NCBI RefSeq assembly: GCF_019802055.1
Contig: NZ_JAHVHW010000003.1
Coordinates: 124,001 to 188,000, forward strand
Origin: Ferrimonas balearica
Lineage (GTDB): Bacteria > Pseudomonadota > Gammaproteobacteria > Enterobacterales > Shewanellaceae
DNA: 64,000 nucleotides
Direction of reading: 5' to 3'
Program-made: the position numbers and the translations under genes
Notes under the pieces: model-generated
Databases searched by the model: none
Seen by the model: the letters and a program-made list of their open reading frames with translations, nothing else
Told to the model about the DNA's origin: nothing
Part shown: one piece after another, positions 9,012 through 17,279 of the stretch
Layout: every line of letters starts with the position of its first letter
Position numbering within the stretch: position 1 is the first letter of the stretch

Positions 9012-12000
9012 GCCCACCAGCGTGACTCAGTGGGCGCTGAAGCGCCCCGTCACCGTATCGATGGCCTTCTTTGCCCTGCTGCTGCTCGGTATGGTCGCCA
9101 CCCGCCTGCTGCCACTGGAGATGTGGCCGGGGCTGGAGATCCCCCAGATCACGGTTCAGGTGCCCTATCAGGGCGGCTCCCCGGAAGAGGTGGAGAGGGA
9201 GATCACTTCGGTACTGGAGGAATCTCTGGCCACCCTGTCCGGGGTAAAGCGGATGCGTTCCGGTTCCAGTCAAAATGAAGCCTGGATCCGTATGGACTTT
9301 AACTGGGACGAGCCCATCTCCAGCAAGGTCGTTGAGGTGCGGGAGCGGGTGGACTCCGTCCGCCATCTGCTGCCGAGCGACGTGGAGCGAGTGTTGCTGT
9401 GGCAGTTCTCCACGGCGGACATGCCGATTCTCACCCTTCGTCTCTCCTCCGCGCGGGATCTGTCCGGTGCCTGGGATCTGCTGGACAAACAGTTGAAGCG
9501 CCCGATTGAACGGCTCTCCGGTGTCTCCAAAGTCACCCTCTATGGAGTGCAACCTCAGGAGATCCAGATCCGCCTGGACGCAGAGCGGCTGCTCGCTTCC
9601 GGTATCGACCCCATCTGGCTGGAAACCCAGCTGCGCGCCCAGAACTTCGTGATGAGTGCGGGCGATCTGCGTACCGGTTCCGCCCTGTGGCAGGTGTCGC
9701 CCAAAGGGGAGTACCAAAGCCTCGACGCCATTCGTGAACTGGTGGTTCGCAATGGCGTTAAGCTGGGCGAGATTGCCGATGTGCACTATCAACGCCCGGA
9801 GATGGTGGATGGTCGTCACCTGGACCGGGAGTACGCGGTCGGCCTGGATGTGTTCAAAGAGTCCGGGGCGAACCTGGTGGCCGTCGCAGACCGGGTGCTG
9901 AAAGTGGTCGAGGAAACCCGGGATAATCCCCAGTTTGATGGCATTGAGCTGTTTGTCATGGACGACCAGGCCGCCGGGGTAAAATCCTCCCTCAGCGATC
10001 TCGCCAGCGCGGGGCTGATGGGGGCTGGCCTCTCCTTCCTGGTGCTGTTCCTGTTCCTGCGCAATCCGCTGACCACACTGATCATCGTAGTGTCCGTGCC
10101 CCTCTCCGTCGCAATCACGCTCGGCGTGATGTACCTGATGGGCTACACCCTCAACATCCTCTCCATGATGGGACTGTTGCTGGCGGTGGGCATGTTGATC
10201 GATAACGCCGTAGTGGTCAGTGAGAGCGTGCTTCAACAGGACCCGAAAGACCGCTTTGCCGCCGTTTCGAAAGGCGTGGACAACGTCGCGCTGGCAGTGA
10301 TGGCCGGTACCCTCACCACCGCCATCGTGTTCCTGCCCAATATCTTTGGGGTCAAGGTGCAGCTGACGGTGTTTCTGGAGCACGTGGCGATCGCCATCTG
10401 TCTCTCCCTGACCGCCAGCCTGGTGATCTCCCGTACCCTGTTGCCCCTGCTGCTGTACCGCTTTGGCCGGTTTGGTCAGGAGGCCCATGTGGCCAAGGCC
10501 CCCCGTTACAAGCGGGCGTTGGCCTGGATCCTGGACCACCCCAAGAGCAGTGGCCTTATCGCTGTTCTGCTGCTGGCCAGTACCGCCCTGCCCCTGTCTC
10601 AGGTGAATATGGCCGACGATGACGAGGGCAACGACGAGCGCTTGTTCATCAACTACCACCTTGAGGGCCGACACAGCCTGCAGGTGACCGAGGGCATGAT
10701 CAACCAGATGGAGGAGTACCTTTACGCCAACCAGGAGCGGTTCCACATCGAGTCGGTCTATAGCTACTTCTCCACCGATAACCTGCAGACCACCCTGCTG
10801 CTCAAATCGCCTCTGCCGATCCCCAAAGCGGAGCTGATGGAACAGGTTCGCGAAGGGTTTCCCAAATACGCGTTCGCCAAGCCGGAGTTTGGCTGGCAAG
10901 GCGGCGATGACCGGGGCATGCGGGTCTACCTGCGTGGCCGTGCCACCTCCACATTGGTGGAGCTGGCCGAGCAGATCACGCCGATGCTGGCACGCATCGA
11001 GGGGCTGAGCGACGTACGGAGCGAACTGGAGGGTGGCCAGCGTGAGCTGGTGGTCCGGTTTGACCAGGAGGACCTGGCCCGCATCGGCATGACGGTTCAG
11101 CAGGCCGCCCAGACCCTCTCCACCGCTCTGCGGGGCCAGACCATGCGCTCCTACCGCCATGACCCCAACGGCGAGGTGCAGATCCGCCTGCAGTGGGACC
11201 CCAAGTGGCGTCAGTCCCGCGATCAGTTGCAGGCCCTGCCCCTTACCCGGCACGACGGCAAGGTGGTCACGCTTGGCCAGGTCGCCACCCTGACCGAGCA
11301 ACCGCGACTGGAGGAGATCCGCCACGAAGGCCGTCAGACGGCGCTGGCCATTGGCGGCAATGTGGATGACCGGGACATGAACGAGTTGCGGGAGGAGATC
11401 ACCGCCCTGATGGACACCATCGCGCTGCCGGAGGGGTACAGCTACAGCTTTGGCGGCAGCTTCCAGTATCAGGATGAAAGCCAGATGCTGATGCTGACCA
11501 ACATGCTGTTGGCGGTGGCGATGATCTACATCGTAATGGCAGCACTGTTTGAGTCGCTGCTGCTGCCTACTGCGGTGATCAGCTCGATTCTGTTCTCCAT
11601 CACCGGCGTGTTCTGGACCTTCCTGATCACCGGTACCTCAATGAGCATCATGGCGATGATCGGGATACTGGTGTTGATGGGCGTGGTGGTGAATAACGGC
11701 ATCGTGCTGGTGGACCAGATCAACCAACGGGAGCCGGATCTGCAACGGATGCGGGACGCCATTATCGACGCCGCCGTCACCCGTCTGCGTCCGGTACTGA
11801 TGACCGTCGCCACCACCATCCTTGGCTTGCTGCCCCTGGCGCTCAACGACACCCGGTTGGCGGGCGGTGGTCCCAGTTACACGCCGATGGCCCTGGCCAT
11901 CATCGGTGGCCTCGCCTTTTCGACGCTCACCAGCCTGTTCCTGGTCCCCTACCTCTACCTGATGCTGTGCCGCCTGCGCCACCGTGTTGCCACCGGAGTG

Positions 12001-12048
12001 GGCAACGTGATTGCACTTCGTGCTCGGGTTCTGCCCAGTTGGCTGTAA
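9004..12048 (+). CDS. RND efflux permease, second of a tandem pair
   Basis: Second RND exporter, 1014 residues, starting MVKPTSVTQWALKRPVTVSM. The fourth segment reads LAVGMLIDNAVVVSESV and the tenth MGVVVNNGIVLVDQIN, so, as in its neighbour, one AcrB-type Asp is replaced by Asn and the Lys is absent. Its start lies inside the end of the first pump gene (8-base overlap), implying one mRNA and possibly a mixed-subunit pump like MdtBC. The two pumps are clearly different sequences and not a recent duplication. A hairpin terminator follows at 12062. Confidence 0.94.
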   Translation: MVKPTSVTQWALKRPVTVSMAFFALLLLGMVATRLLPLEMWPGLEIPQITVQVPYQGGSPEEVEREITSVLEESLATLSGVKRMRSGSSQNEAWIRMDFNWDEPISSKVVEVRERVDSVRHLLPSDVERVLLWQFSTADMPILTLRLSSARDLSGAWDLLDKQLKRPIERLSGVSKVTLYGVQPQEIQIRLDAERLLASGIDPIWLETQLRAQNFVMSAGDLRTGSALWQVSPKGEYQSLDAIRELVVRNGVKLGEIADVHYQRPEMVDGRHLDREYAVGLDVFKESGANLVAVADRVLKVVEETRDNPQFDGIELFVMDDQAAGVKSSLSDLASAGLMGAGLSFLVLFLFLRNPLTTLIIVVSVPLSVAITLGVMYLMGYTLNILSMMGLLLAVGMLIDNAVVVSESVLQQDPKDRFAAVSKGVDNVALAVMAGTLTTAIVFLPNIFGVKVQLTVFLEHVAIAICLSLTASLVISRTLLPLLLYRFGRFGQEAHVAKAPRYKRALAWILDHPKSSGLIAVLLLASTALPLSQVNMADDDEGNDERLFINYHLEGRHSLQVTEGMINQMEEYLYANQERFHIESVYSYFSTDNLQTTLLLKSPLPIPKAELMEQVREGFPKYAFAKPEFGWQGGDDRGMRVYLRGRATSTLVELAEQITPMLARIEGLSDVRSELEGGQRELVVRFDQEDLARIGMTVQQAAQTLSTALRGQTMRSYRHDPNGEVQIRLQWDPKWRQSRDQLQALPLTRHDGKVVTLGQVATLTEQPRLEEIRHEGRQTALAIGGNVDDRDMNELREEITALMDTIALPEGYSYSFGGSFQYQDESQMLMLTNMLLAVAMIYIVMAALFESLLLPTAVISSILFSITGVFWTFLITGTSMSIMAMIGILVLMGVVVNNGIVLVDQINQREPDLQRMRDAIIDAAVTRLRPVLMTVATTILGLLPLALNDTRLAGGGPSYTPMALAIIGGLAFSTLTSLFLVPYLYLMLCRLRHRVATGVGNVIALRARVLPSWL

Positions 12049-12061
12049 CAAGCAAATGAGT

Positions 12062-12092
12062 CAAACGGGTCTGAAGATATCAGGCCCGTTTG
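12062..12092 (+). terminator. Terminator of the RND efflux operon
   Basis: Thirteen-base-pair hairpin (CAAACGGGTCTGA paired with TCAGGCCCGTTTG, one T-G pair) closing a 5-base loop, 14 bases after the second RND stop. The T-rich tract after it is interrupted. Confidence 0.7.
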
Positions 12093-12168
12093 CTATCTAC
12101 TGCTTTTTGCGGGCTTTACAACGGGGTAAACTCTAGTTCAGGAAGCGTGTTAACAAGGAGTGAACGGA

Positions 12169-13032
12169 ATGACTCGTATTGGCCCAATCGCGCTGTCCCT
12201 CTGGGCACTGTCAGTTTACGCTGGCCCCGCAGAGGAGGACCGCTTTGCCAAGGTCCAAATCACCACTGAGCCCTTGGCTCAGGGCATCCATATGCTCAGC
12301 GGCGCTGGCGGCAACATTGGTGTCAGCAGTGGCCCGGATGGCCTGCTGATCATCGACGACCAGTTCGCCCCTCTGGCGGAGAAGATCGAAACCGCCCTGG
12401 CACAGATCCAACCTGGCCCGGTCCGTTTCATCATCAATACCCATCATCACGGCGATCACACCGGGGGCAATGCCCATTTCGCCCAGCAGGGAACGGTGTT
12501 TGCCCATCACAATGTGCTCAAACATCTGCAGGCGGACGACACGGTTTCCGAAGCTCACTGGCCAGTGGTGACCTATCAGGATGGCATCGCCTTCCGTTTC
12601 AACAATCAGAACATCCGCGTTATTCACCTGGGTGCGGGCCATACCGATGGCGACTCACTGGTCTGGTTTGAAGACAGCAATGTGCTTCATATGGGTGACC
12701 TGTTCTTCAAGGATCGCTTCCCCTATGTCGACCTGGCCCACGGTGGCACCGTCCGCGGATACGCTGAGCGCGTCAGAGAGGCGCTCAGTTGGACCGATGA
12801 CAACACCCGGGTCATCCCCGGCCACGGCGGACTCGCTAACCGTACCGACCTGACCCGTTTTCTCACCATGCTTGAGGACTCCCTGGCCTGGGCCGAGTCG
12901 ATGAAAGGCCAACCCAAAGAAGCCTGGCATCAGGCGGGCGTACCTGAAGCCTATAAAGACTGGTCGTGGCAATTTATCGGGGAGTCGCGCTGGATAGACA
13001 CCCTATGGCAGGAGATGGAGAGCCAACCATGA
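12169..13032 (+). CDS. Exported MBL-fold metallo-hydrolase
   Basis: Metallo-beta-lactamase-fold protein of 287 residues with an apparent signal peptide (MTRIGPIALSLWALSVYAG). Zinc ligands are visible as HHHGDH at residues 92-97, then GAGHTDGDS, HMGDLFF and VIPGHGG. The domain therefore looks catalytically complete. The ATG at 12169 is chosen because AAGGAG lies 8 bases upstream; a GTG at 12160 is in frame but lies within that site. The reaction is not known: family members include thioesterases, lactonases and beta-lactamases. The stop overlaps the next gene's start (ATGA). Confidence 0.88.
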   Translation: MTRIGPIALSLWALSVYAGPAEEDRFAKVQITTEPLAQGIHMLSGAGGNIGVSSGPDGLLIIDDQFAPLAEKIETALAQIQPGPVRFIINTHHHGDHTGGNAHFAQQGTVFAHHNVLKHLQADDTVSEAHWPVVTYQDGIAFRFNNQNIRVIHLGAGHTDGDSLVWFEDSNVLHMGDLFFKDRFPYVDLAHGGTVRGYAERVREALSWTDDNTRVIPGHGGLANRTDLTRFLTMLEDSLAWAESMKGQPKEAWHQAGVPEAYKDWSWQFIGESRWIDTLWQEMESQP

Positions 13033-13412
13033 TGGCGTTAATTCTGTTTCTCGGCGCTGCGGTGGTGCTGGCGCTGATCCCGGTTTACCTGGGTTGTCGC
13101 ATCCTGCGGGTCGGTAATCCCAGTTGGTGGGGCGCGCTGGCAGCAGTGGTGGCGGCACTGGCGCTGCAGGATCTGGCGATGCGCTACGTTGAGGACATTG
13201 AGCTGGCCTGGCTGGCCTCCGTGGTTTTAAGCGGCTTCGCTTTCTCACTGCTGCTGGACACCAGTTATTGGCGCGGGCTGGTTATCGGGATATTTGTCCT
13301 GGGTCTGCAGTTTGTGGTGACACAGGTCCTGCTGAATGGTGAGCCCCCTTCTGAAGCACTGAACAATCGGATCCTCGCCGCACAGGAGGAGCTGTGGCCG
13401 GACTACCACTAG
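13029..13412 (+). CDS. Small integral membrane protein, unknown function
   Basis: I do not recognise this 127-residue protein. It has four hydrophobic segments (about 2-22, 33-50, 58-77 and 82-102) and a polar C-terminal tail. It overlaps the upstream MBL-fold hydrolase by 4 bases and so is probably co-translated with it. A second Met codon directly follows the first. Conservation of the pair in other genomes would be the best clue to a shared role. Confidence 0.7.
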   Translation: MMALILFLGAAVVLALIPVYLGCRILRVGNPSWWGALAAVVAALALQDLAMRYVEDIELAWLASVVLSGFAFSLLLDTSYWRGLVIGIFVLGLQFVVTQVLLNGEPPSEALNNRILAAQEELWPDYH

Positions 13413-13500
13413 TGGGCCGCCAGGCGTTCTCTGACGGCCCCGTTCCCCCTTACTGAAGTCGTCAGCATAAGAGGCGCTCAGCAACGACCAAACCCCACAA

Positions 13501-13528
13501 AAAACGCCGCGCAACTGCGCGGCGTTTT
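13501..13528. terminator. Bidirectional terminator between the membrane protein gene and kdsB
   Basis: AAAACGCCGCGC-AACT-GCGCGGCGTTTT, with A and T runs on both sides. It serves the convergent genes at 13412 (plus) and 13546 (minus). Confidence 0.85.
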
Positions 13529-13545
13529 CTTTTCCATCAACCCGT

Positions 13546-14286
13546 TCAGGCCAACAGAGCGCGGACCCGTTCCAGATCCTCCGGTGTGTCCACACCGGCC
13601 GGCGGCGGCTCCACCGCCAGCGCCACGTGGATCTTCTCACCCTGATAGAGCACCCGAAGCTGCTCCAGCGATTCGATGGTCTCCAGCGGACTGACCGGCC
13701 ACGCCACGTAACGACGGATAAACCCGGCGCGGTAGGCGTAGATCCCGACATGGCGCTGTGCCCCCGGACTCACATCCAGTCCAGCGGCAAAGGCGTCCCG
13801 ATCCCAGGGGATGGCGGCACGACTGAAGTAGAGCGCATGGCCATGCTGATCACTCACCACCTTAACGGCGTTAGGGTTGTGCATCTCCTCCGCATCCTCA
13901 ATCGCCACCGAAAGGGTCGCCATGGAGGCGGTGCCCCGGGCCAGGTTTTCCGCCAGCTGACGGATATTGGCTTCGGGGATCAGGGGTTCATCCCCCTGCA
14001 CATTCACCACGATGGTGTCGTCCGCCAGCGAAAGGGTGTCGACCACTTCCGCCAAACGCTCGGTGCCGCTCTGGTGATCCGGAGAAGTCATCACCACTTC
14101 GCAAACGCCTGCCAGTGCCGCTTCGACCCGGGCATCATCGGTTGCCACGACCACACGATCGGCACCCGAAGCCTGAGCCTTCGCCACCACGTGCTGAATC
14201 ATCGGCTTGCCAGCGATCTCCACCAGAGGCTTACCCGGTAAACGGGTAGACGCATAACGCGCGGGGATCACCACAATAAAGCTCAT
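13546..14286 (-). CDS. kdsB: 3-deoxy-manno-octulosonate cytidylyltransferase (CMP-KDO synthetase)
   Basis: Activates KDO with CTP to CMP-KDO for lipopolysaccharide inner-core synthesis in the cytoplasm. The product has 246 residues, against 248 in E. coli. The nucleotide-binding start [17 protein letters not shown] (residues 5-21), VVVATDD, and NVQGDEPLI are family hallmarks. It is the last gene of the minus-strand comEC-msbA-lpxK-ycaR-kdsB run and starts 2 bases after the ycaR stop. Confidence 0.98.
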   Translation of the reverse strand: MSFIVVIPARYASTRLPGKPLVEIAGKPMIQHVVAKAQASGADRVVVATDDARVEAALAGVCEVVMTSPDHQSGTERLAEVVDTLSLADDTIVVNVQGDEPLIPEANIRQLAENLARGTASMATLSVAIEDAEEMHNPNAVKVVSDQHGHALYFSRAAIPWDRDAFAAGLDVSPGAQRHVGIYAYRAGFIRRYVAWPVSPLETIESLEQLRVLYQGEKIHVALAVEPPPAGVDTPEDLERVRALLA

Positions 14287-14288
14287 GT

Positions 14289-14468
14289 TCAGGCCTCGTC
14301 GCGCAGAGGTTCAGCCCGGTCTTCCAGCAGCACCGGAATGCCCTCAGTGATGGGATACACCAGCCGATCTGCCTTGCAGATCAGGCGATCGCCTTCCCGG
14401 TCGTACTCCAGCTTACCCTTACACACTGGGCAAGCGATGATCTCCAGCAGCTTGTTGTCAAAGCTCAT
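14289..14468 (-). CDS. ycaR: Trm112/YcaR-family zinc-ribbon-like protein
   Basis: A 59-residue protein starting [20 protein letters not shown], very like E. coli YcaR (60 residues). The Cys pair CPVC is present, as is the [12 protein letters not shown] segment. Members of the Trm112 family act as small partners or stabilisers of other enzymes; the target in bacteria is not established. The start overlaps the end of lpxK by 11 bases and the stop is 2 bases before kdsB, the same order as in E. coli. Confidence 0.93.
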   Translation of the reverse strand: MSFDNKLLEIIACPVCKGKLEYDREGDRLICKADRLVYPITEGIPVLLEDRAEPLRDEA

Positions 14469-15444
14469 CGAGCGATTCCCTCAACTTACGCAAAAATTCG
14501 GTATCAAAATCCCGCCCAAAACTAGCAGTTACCGGTAGGTAATACCAGTTGGAACGGGCGAAGGTGCGGCATTTGACCGCGTCTTTTTCTGTCATCACCA
14601 GAGACTCCCCATTGGGCGTCAGCGCTTTCAGGGTATCCGCCTGATAAGCCTGGTGATCCGCAAAGCCGTGGCAGGCGATGGGCGCCAGCCCCAGTCCATT
14701 CAGGGTGTCGAAGAAACGGGGTGGATGGCCAATCCCCGCCATCGCCACCATAGGGGCATCAGGGGCCTGCTCACCCTGACCGTCCACCCGCTGCCAGGCG
14801 TCCGGCGTCAGCGTCATGGGGTACTCCCCGGGCTTGGGTTCACCGCCATTACAGACGCTGAAATCACAGCGCTGCAGCCGGGAGGGCGACTCTCGAAGCG
14901 GGCCCATCGGCAGCAGGTGGCCATTGCCAAAGCGGCGTACGCCGTCAATCACCGCTACCTCAAGGGTTCGCGCTAGGCGGTAATGCTGCATACCGTCATC
15001 GCTGATCAGGATGTCCACTTCGCCACTGTCGATCAGGCTCTGCGCCACAGCCACCCGATCCGCACCCACGGCAACCGGAACGCCGGTTCGTTGCGCCATC
15101 AGGGCTGGCTCGTCGCCACTCTGGCTGGGGGGCGTGTCGGCAGTGACACGAAAGGGATAGTGGGGTGCCTGGCCGCCGTAGCCACGACTGATAATGCCGG
15201 GCCGGTATCCGGCGCGCTTAAGCAGTTCAACCAGGTAGATGACGGTTGGGGTTTTGCCGTTTCCACCGACGGAGATGTTGCCGACCACCACGACGGGGAC
15301 GCCGACTCTGATTGACGTCAGCCAGCCGCGGCGAAACAGCCAGCGGCGCAGGCCGCTGACCAAAGCAAACAGAGCGGTCAGGGGGGCCAGCAACCAGAGG
15401 GCGGGATGCCCCTTTTGCCAGGCCCGCTCCAGGGCCTTACTCAT
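14458..15444 (-). CDS. lpxK: Tetraacyldisaccharide 4'-kinase LpxK
   Basis: Membrane-bound kinase that phosphorylates the lipid A disaccharide at the 4' position. The 328-residue product has an N-terminal hydrophobic helix, then the P-loop [11 protein letters not shown] at residues 55-65, [11 protein letters not shown] and [11 protein letters not shown]. The start overlaps msbA by 4 bases and the end overlaps ycaR by 11, so the lipid A kinase and flippase are translated together. Confidence 0.98.
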   Translation of the reverse strand: MSKALERAWQKGHPALWLLAPLTALFALVSGLRRWLFRRGWLTSIRVGVPVVVVGNISVGGNGKTPTVIYLVELLKRAGYRPGIISRGYGGQAPHYPFRVTADTPPSQSGDEPALMAQRTGVPVAVGADRVAVAQSLIDSGEVDILISDDGMQHYRLARTLEVAVIDGVRRFGNGHLLPMGPLRESPSRLQRCDFSVCNGGEPKPGEYPMTLTPDAWQRVDGQGEQAPDAPMVAMAGIGHPPRFFDTLNGLGLAPIACHGFADHQAYQADTLKALTPNGESLVMTEKDAVKCRTFARSNWYYLPVTASFGRDFDTEFLRKLRESLDEL

Positions 15445-17195
15445 CCTAAGTCGCCCGCCTGCAACTGCTGCAGTTGAGCGTAGATGCCACCGTGGTTCAT
15501 GAGGTCGCTGTGGTCGCCCTGCTCCACGATCTCGCCCTTATCCATCACCACGATCTGATCCGCGCTCTCAATGGTGGAGAGGCGGTGTGCGATCACCAGA
15601 CAGGTGCGACCCTTCTGCAGTGTCTCCAACGCGCCCTGAATCGCCCGCTCGGATTCGGTGTCCAGCGCAGAAGTGGCTTCATCCAGGATCAGAATCGGGG
15701 CATCACGCAGCAGCGCCCGGGCAATGGCGATACGCTGACGCTGGCCACCGGAGAGCAGTACGCCATCCTCGCCCACCAAGGTATCCAGCCCTTCCGGCAT
15801 ATCCTTAACGAAGTCCATCACGTGAGCCGCTTCCGCTGCCGCTTCAATCTGCTCACGGGTAACCTGCTCGTCGCAGGCGTAAGCGATGTTGTTGGCGATG
15901 GTGTCGTTAAACAGAATCACCTGCTGGGACACCATGGCGATCTGGTTACGCAGACTGGCCAGCGTCACATCCCGGACGTCGTGACCATCAATGGTGATGG
16001 CACCCTCGTCGATCTCGTAAAAGCGGGGCAGCAGGCTGGAGAGCGTAGACTTACCGGAACCGGAACGGCCCACCAGCGCCAGGGTCTGGCCAGCCGGAAT
16101 GGAGAGGTTGATCCCCTTCAGTACCGGATCGCTCTCATCGTTGTAGCGGAACACCACGTTATCGAAGCGCACTTCGCCCTTAACACGCTGAAGCTCCATT
16201 GAGCCCTGATCCACGGCCTCTACCTCATCCAGCACCTCAAAGACACTGGCGGCAGCAGCAATGCCACGCTGGAACTCGGCGTTAACCCGAGTCAGGTGCT
16301 TAACCGGCGTCATCAGACCCATCATGGCACCGATAATGGCCACAAAAGAACCCGGAGTCAGGCTGTCGAGAACGCTGGGGAAGCTGGCGGCAAACAGCAC
16401 TACGGCCAGCGCCATGGAACCGATAATCTGAATGGCCGGCTGGCTGATCGCCTGGGCAGCAGCCAGTTTCATGTTCTGTTGACGGGTGCGATTGTTGACC
16501 TGAGCAAAACGCTCAGACTCCACCTGTTGCCCACCGAAAGCCAGCACGTTGCGATGCCCTTTCAGCATCTGCTCGGACGCGCTGGTTACTCCGCCCATCG
16601 CCGCCTGGATATTGCGGGAGATCTTACGGAAGCGGCGGCTGACGATGGTGATCACCCAAGCCACTATCGGCCCGACCAGGAAGAAGATGGCGGACAGTTG
16701 CCAGCTCTCGTAGAACATGATGAACAGCAGGCCGAGTACGGTGAAACCGTCTCGTACCATGCTGATCAAGGCGTTAGTGGAGGCGCGGGACACCTGCTCG
16801 GTGTCGTAGGTGATCTTGGAGATCAGGTCGCCACTGGAGCGACTGTCGAAGTAGTTGACCGGCAGCTTCAGGTACTTCTCAAACACCGACTGACGCATCG
16901 ACCGGATCACATGCTGTGACACCCAGGCCATACAGTAGGTGGAAACGAAGTTACCGAGGCCTCGAACAACAAAGAGGCCAACCACAACCAACGGGGCCCA
17001 CTTAAAGGTGTTGGCATTGCCATCCGCCAAACCACTGTCGATAAGGGGTTTCACCAGATAGATCATGGCGGCATCAACACCGCCGTACACCATCATGGCC
17101 ACGATGGCGGCAATAAAGGCCATCTTGTAGGGCAGGACATAGGGCCACAACCGTTTAAAGGTGGACCACACGGAGCTCTGATTTTCTGCGCTCAT
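15441..17195 (-). CDS. msbA: Lipid A export ABC transporter MsbA
   Basis: Homodimeric half-transporter that flips lipid A core across the inner membrane. The 584 residues (E. coli 582) comprise six membrane segments and a C-terminal ATPase with Walker A GRSGSGKST, signature LSGGQRQRIAIARALL and Walker B ILILDEATSALD. AAGG precedes the ATG. It lies 84 bases after comEC, which in E. coli is also the upstream neighbour (ycaI). Confidence 0.98.
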   Translation of the reverse strand: MSAENQSSVWSTFKRLWPYVLPYKMAFIAAIVAMMVYGGVDAAMIYLVKPLIDSGLADGNANTFKWAPLVVVGLFVVRGLGNFVSTYCMAWVSQHVIRSMRQSVFEKYLKLPVNYFDSRSSGDLISKITYDTEQVSRASTNALISMVRDGFTVLGLLFIMFYESWQLSAIFFLVGPIVAWVITIVSRRFRKISRNIQAAMGGVTSASEQMLKGHRNVLAFGGQQVESERFAQVNNRTRQQNMKLAAAQAISQPAIQIIGSMALAVVLFAASFPSVLDSLTPGSFVAIIGAMMGLMTPVKHLTRVNAEFQRGIAAAASVFEVLDEVEAVDQGSMELQRVKGEVRFDNVVFRYNDESDPVLKGINLSIPAGQTLALVGRSGSGKSTLSSLLPRFYEIDEGAITIDGHDVRDVTLASLRNQIAMVSQQVILFNDTIANNIAYACDEQVTREQIEAAAEAAHVMDFVKDMPEGLDTLVGEDGVLLSGGQRQRIAIARALLRDAPILILDEATSALDTESERAIQGALETLQKGRTCLVIAHRLSTIESADQIVVMDKGEIVEQGDHSDLMNHGGIYAQLQQLQAGDLG

Positions 17196-17279
17196 GAACG
17201 CCTTAGGGCTTGTAGAATCAAAGGAGCCATAATACCCCCCACTGGCGGGGATACCAATGTTACGGCGCCAATTTGCGAA

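Noticed and set aside
8917-11325. Long minus-strand open frame across the RND pump genes
   Set aside because: It is rich in His and Gln, as expected from the complement of coding DNA; the plus-strand pumps are unmistakable.
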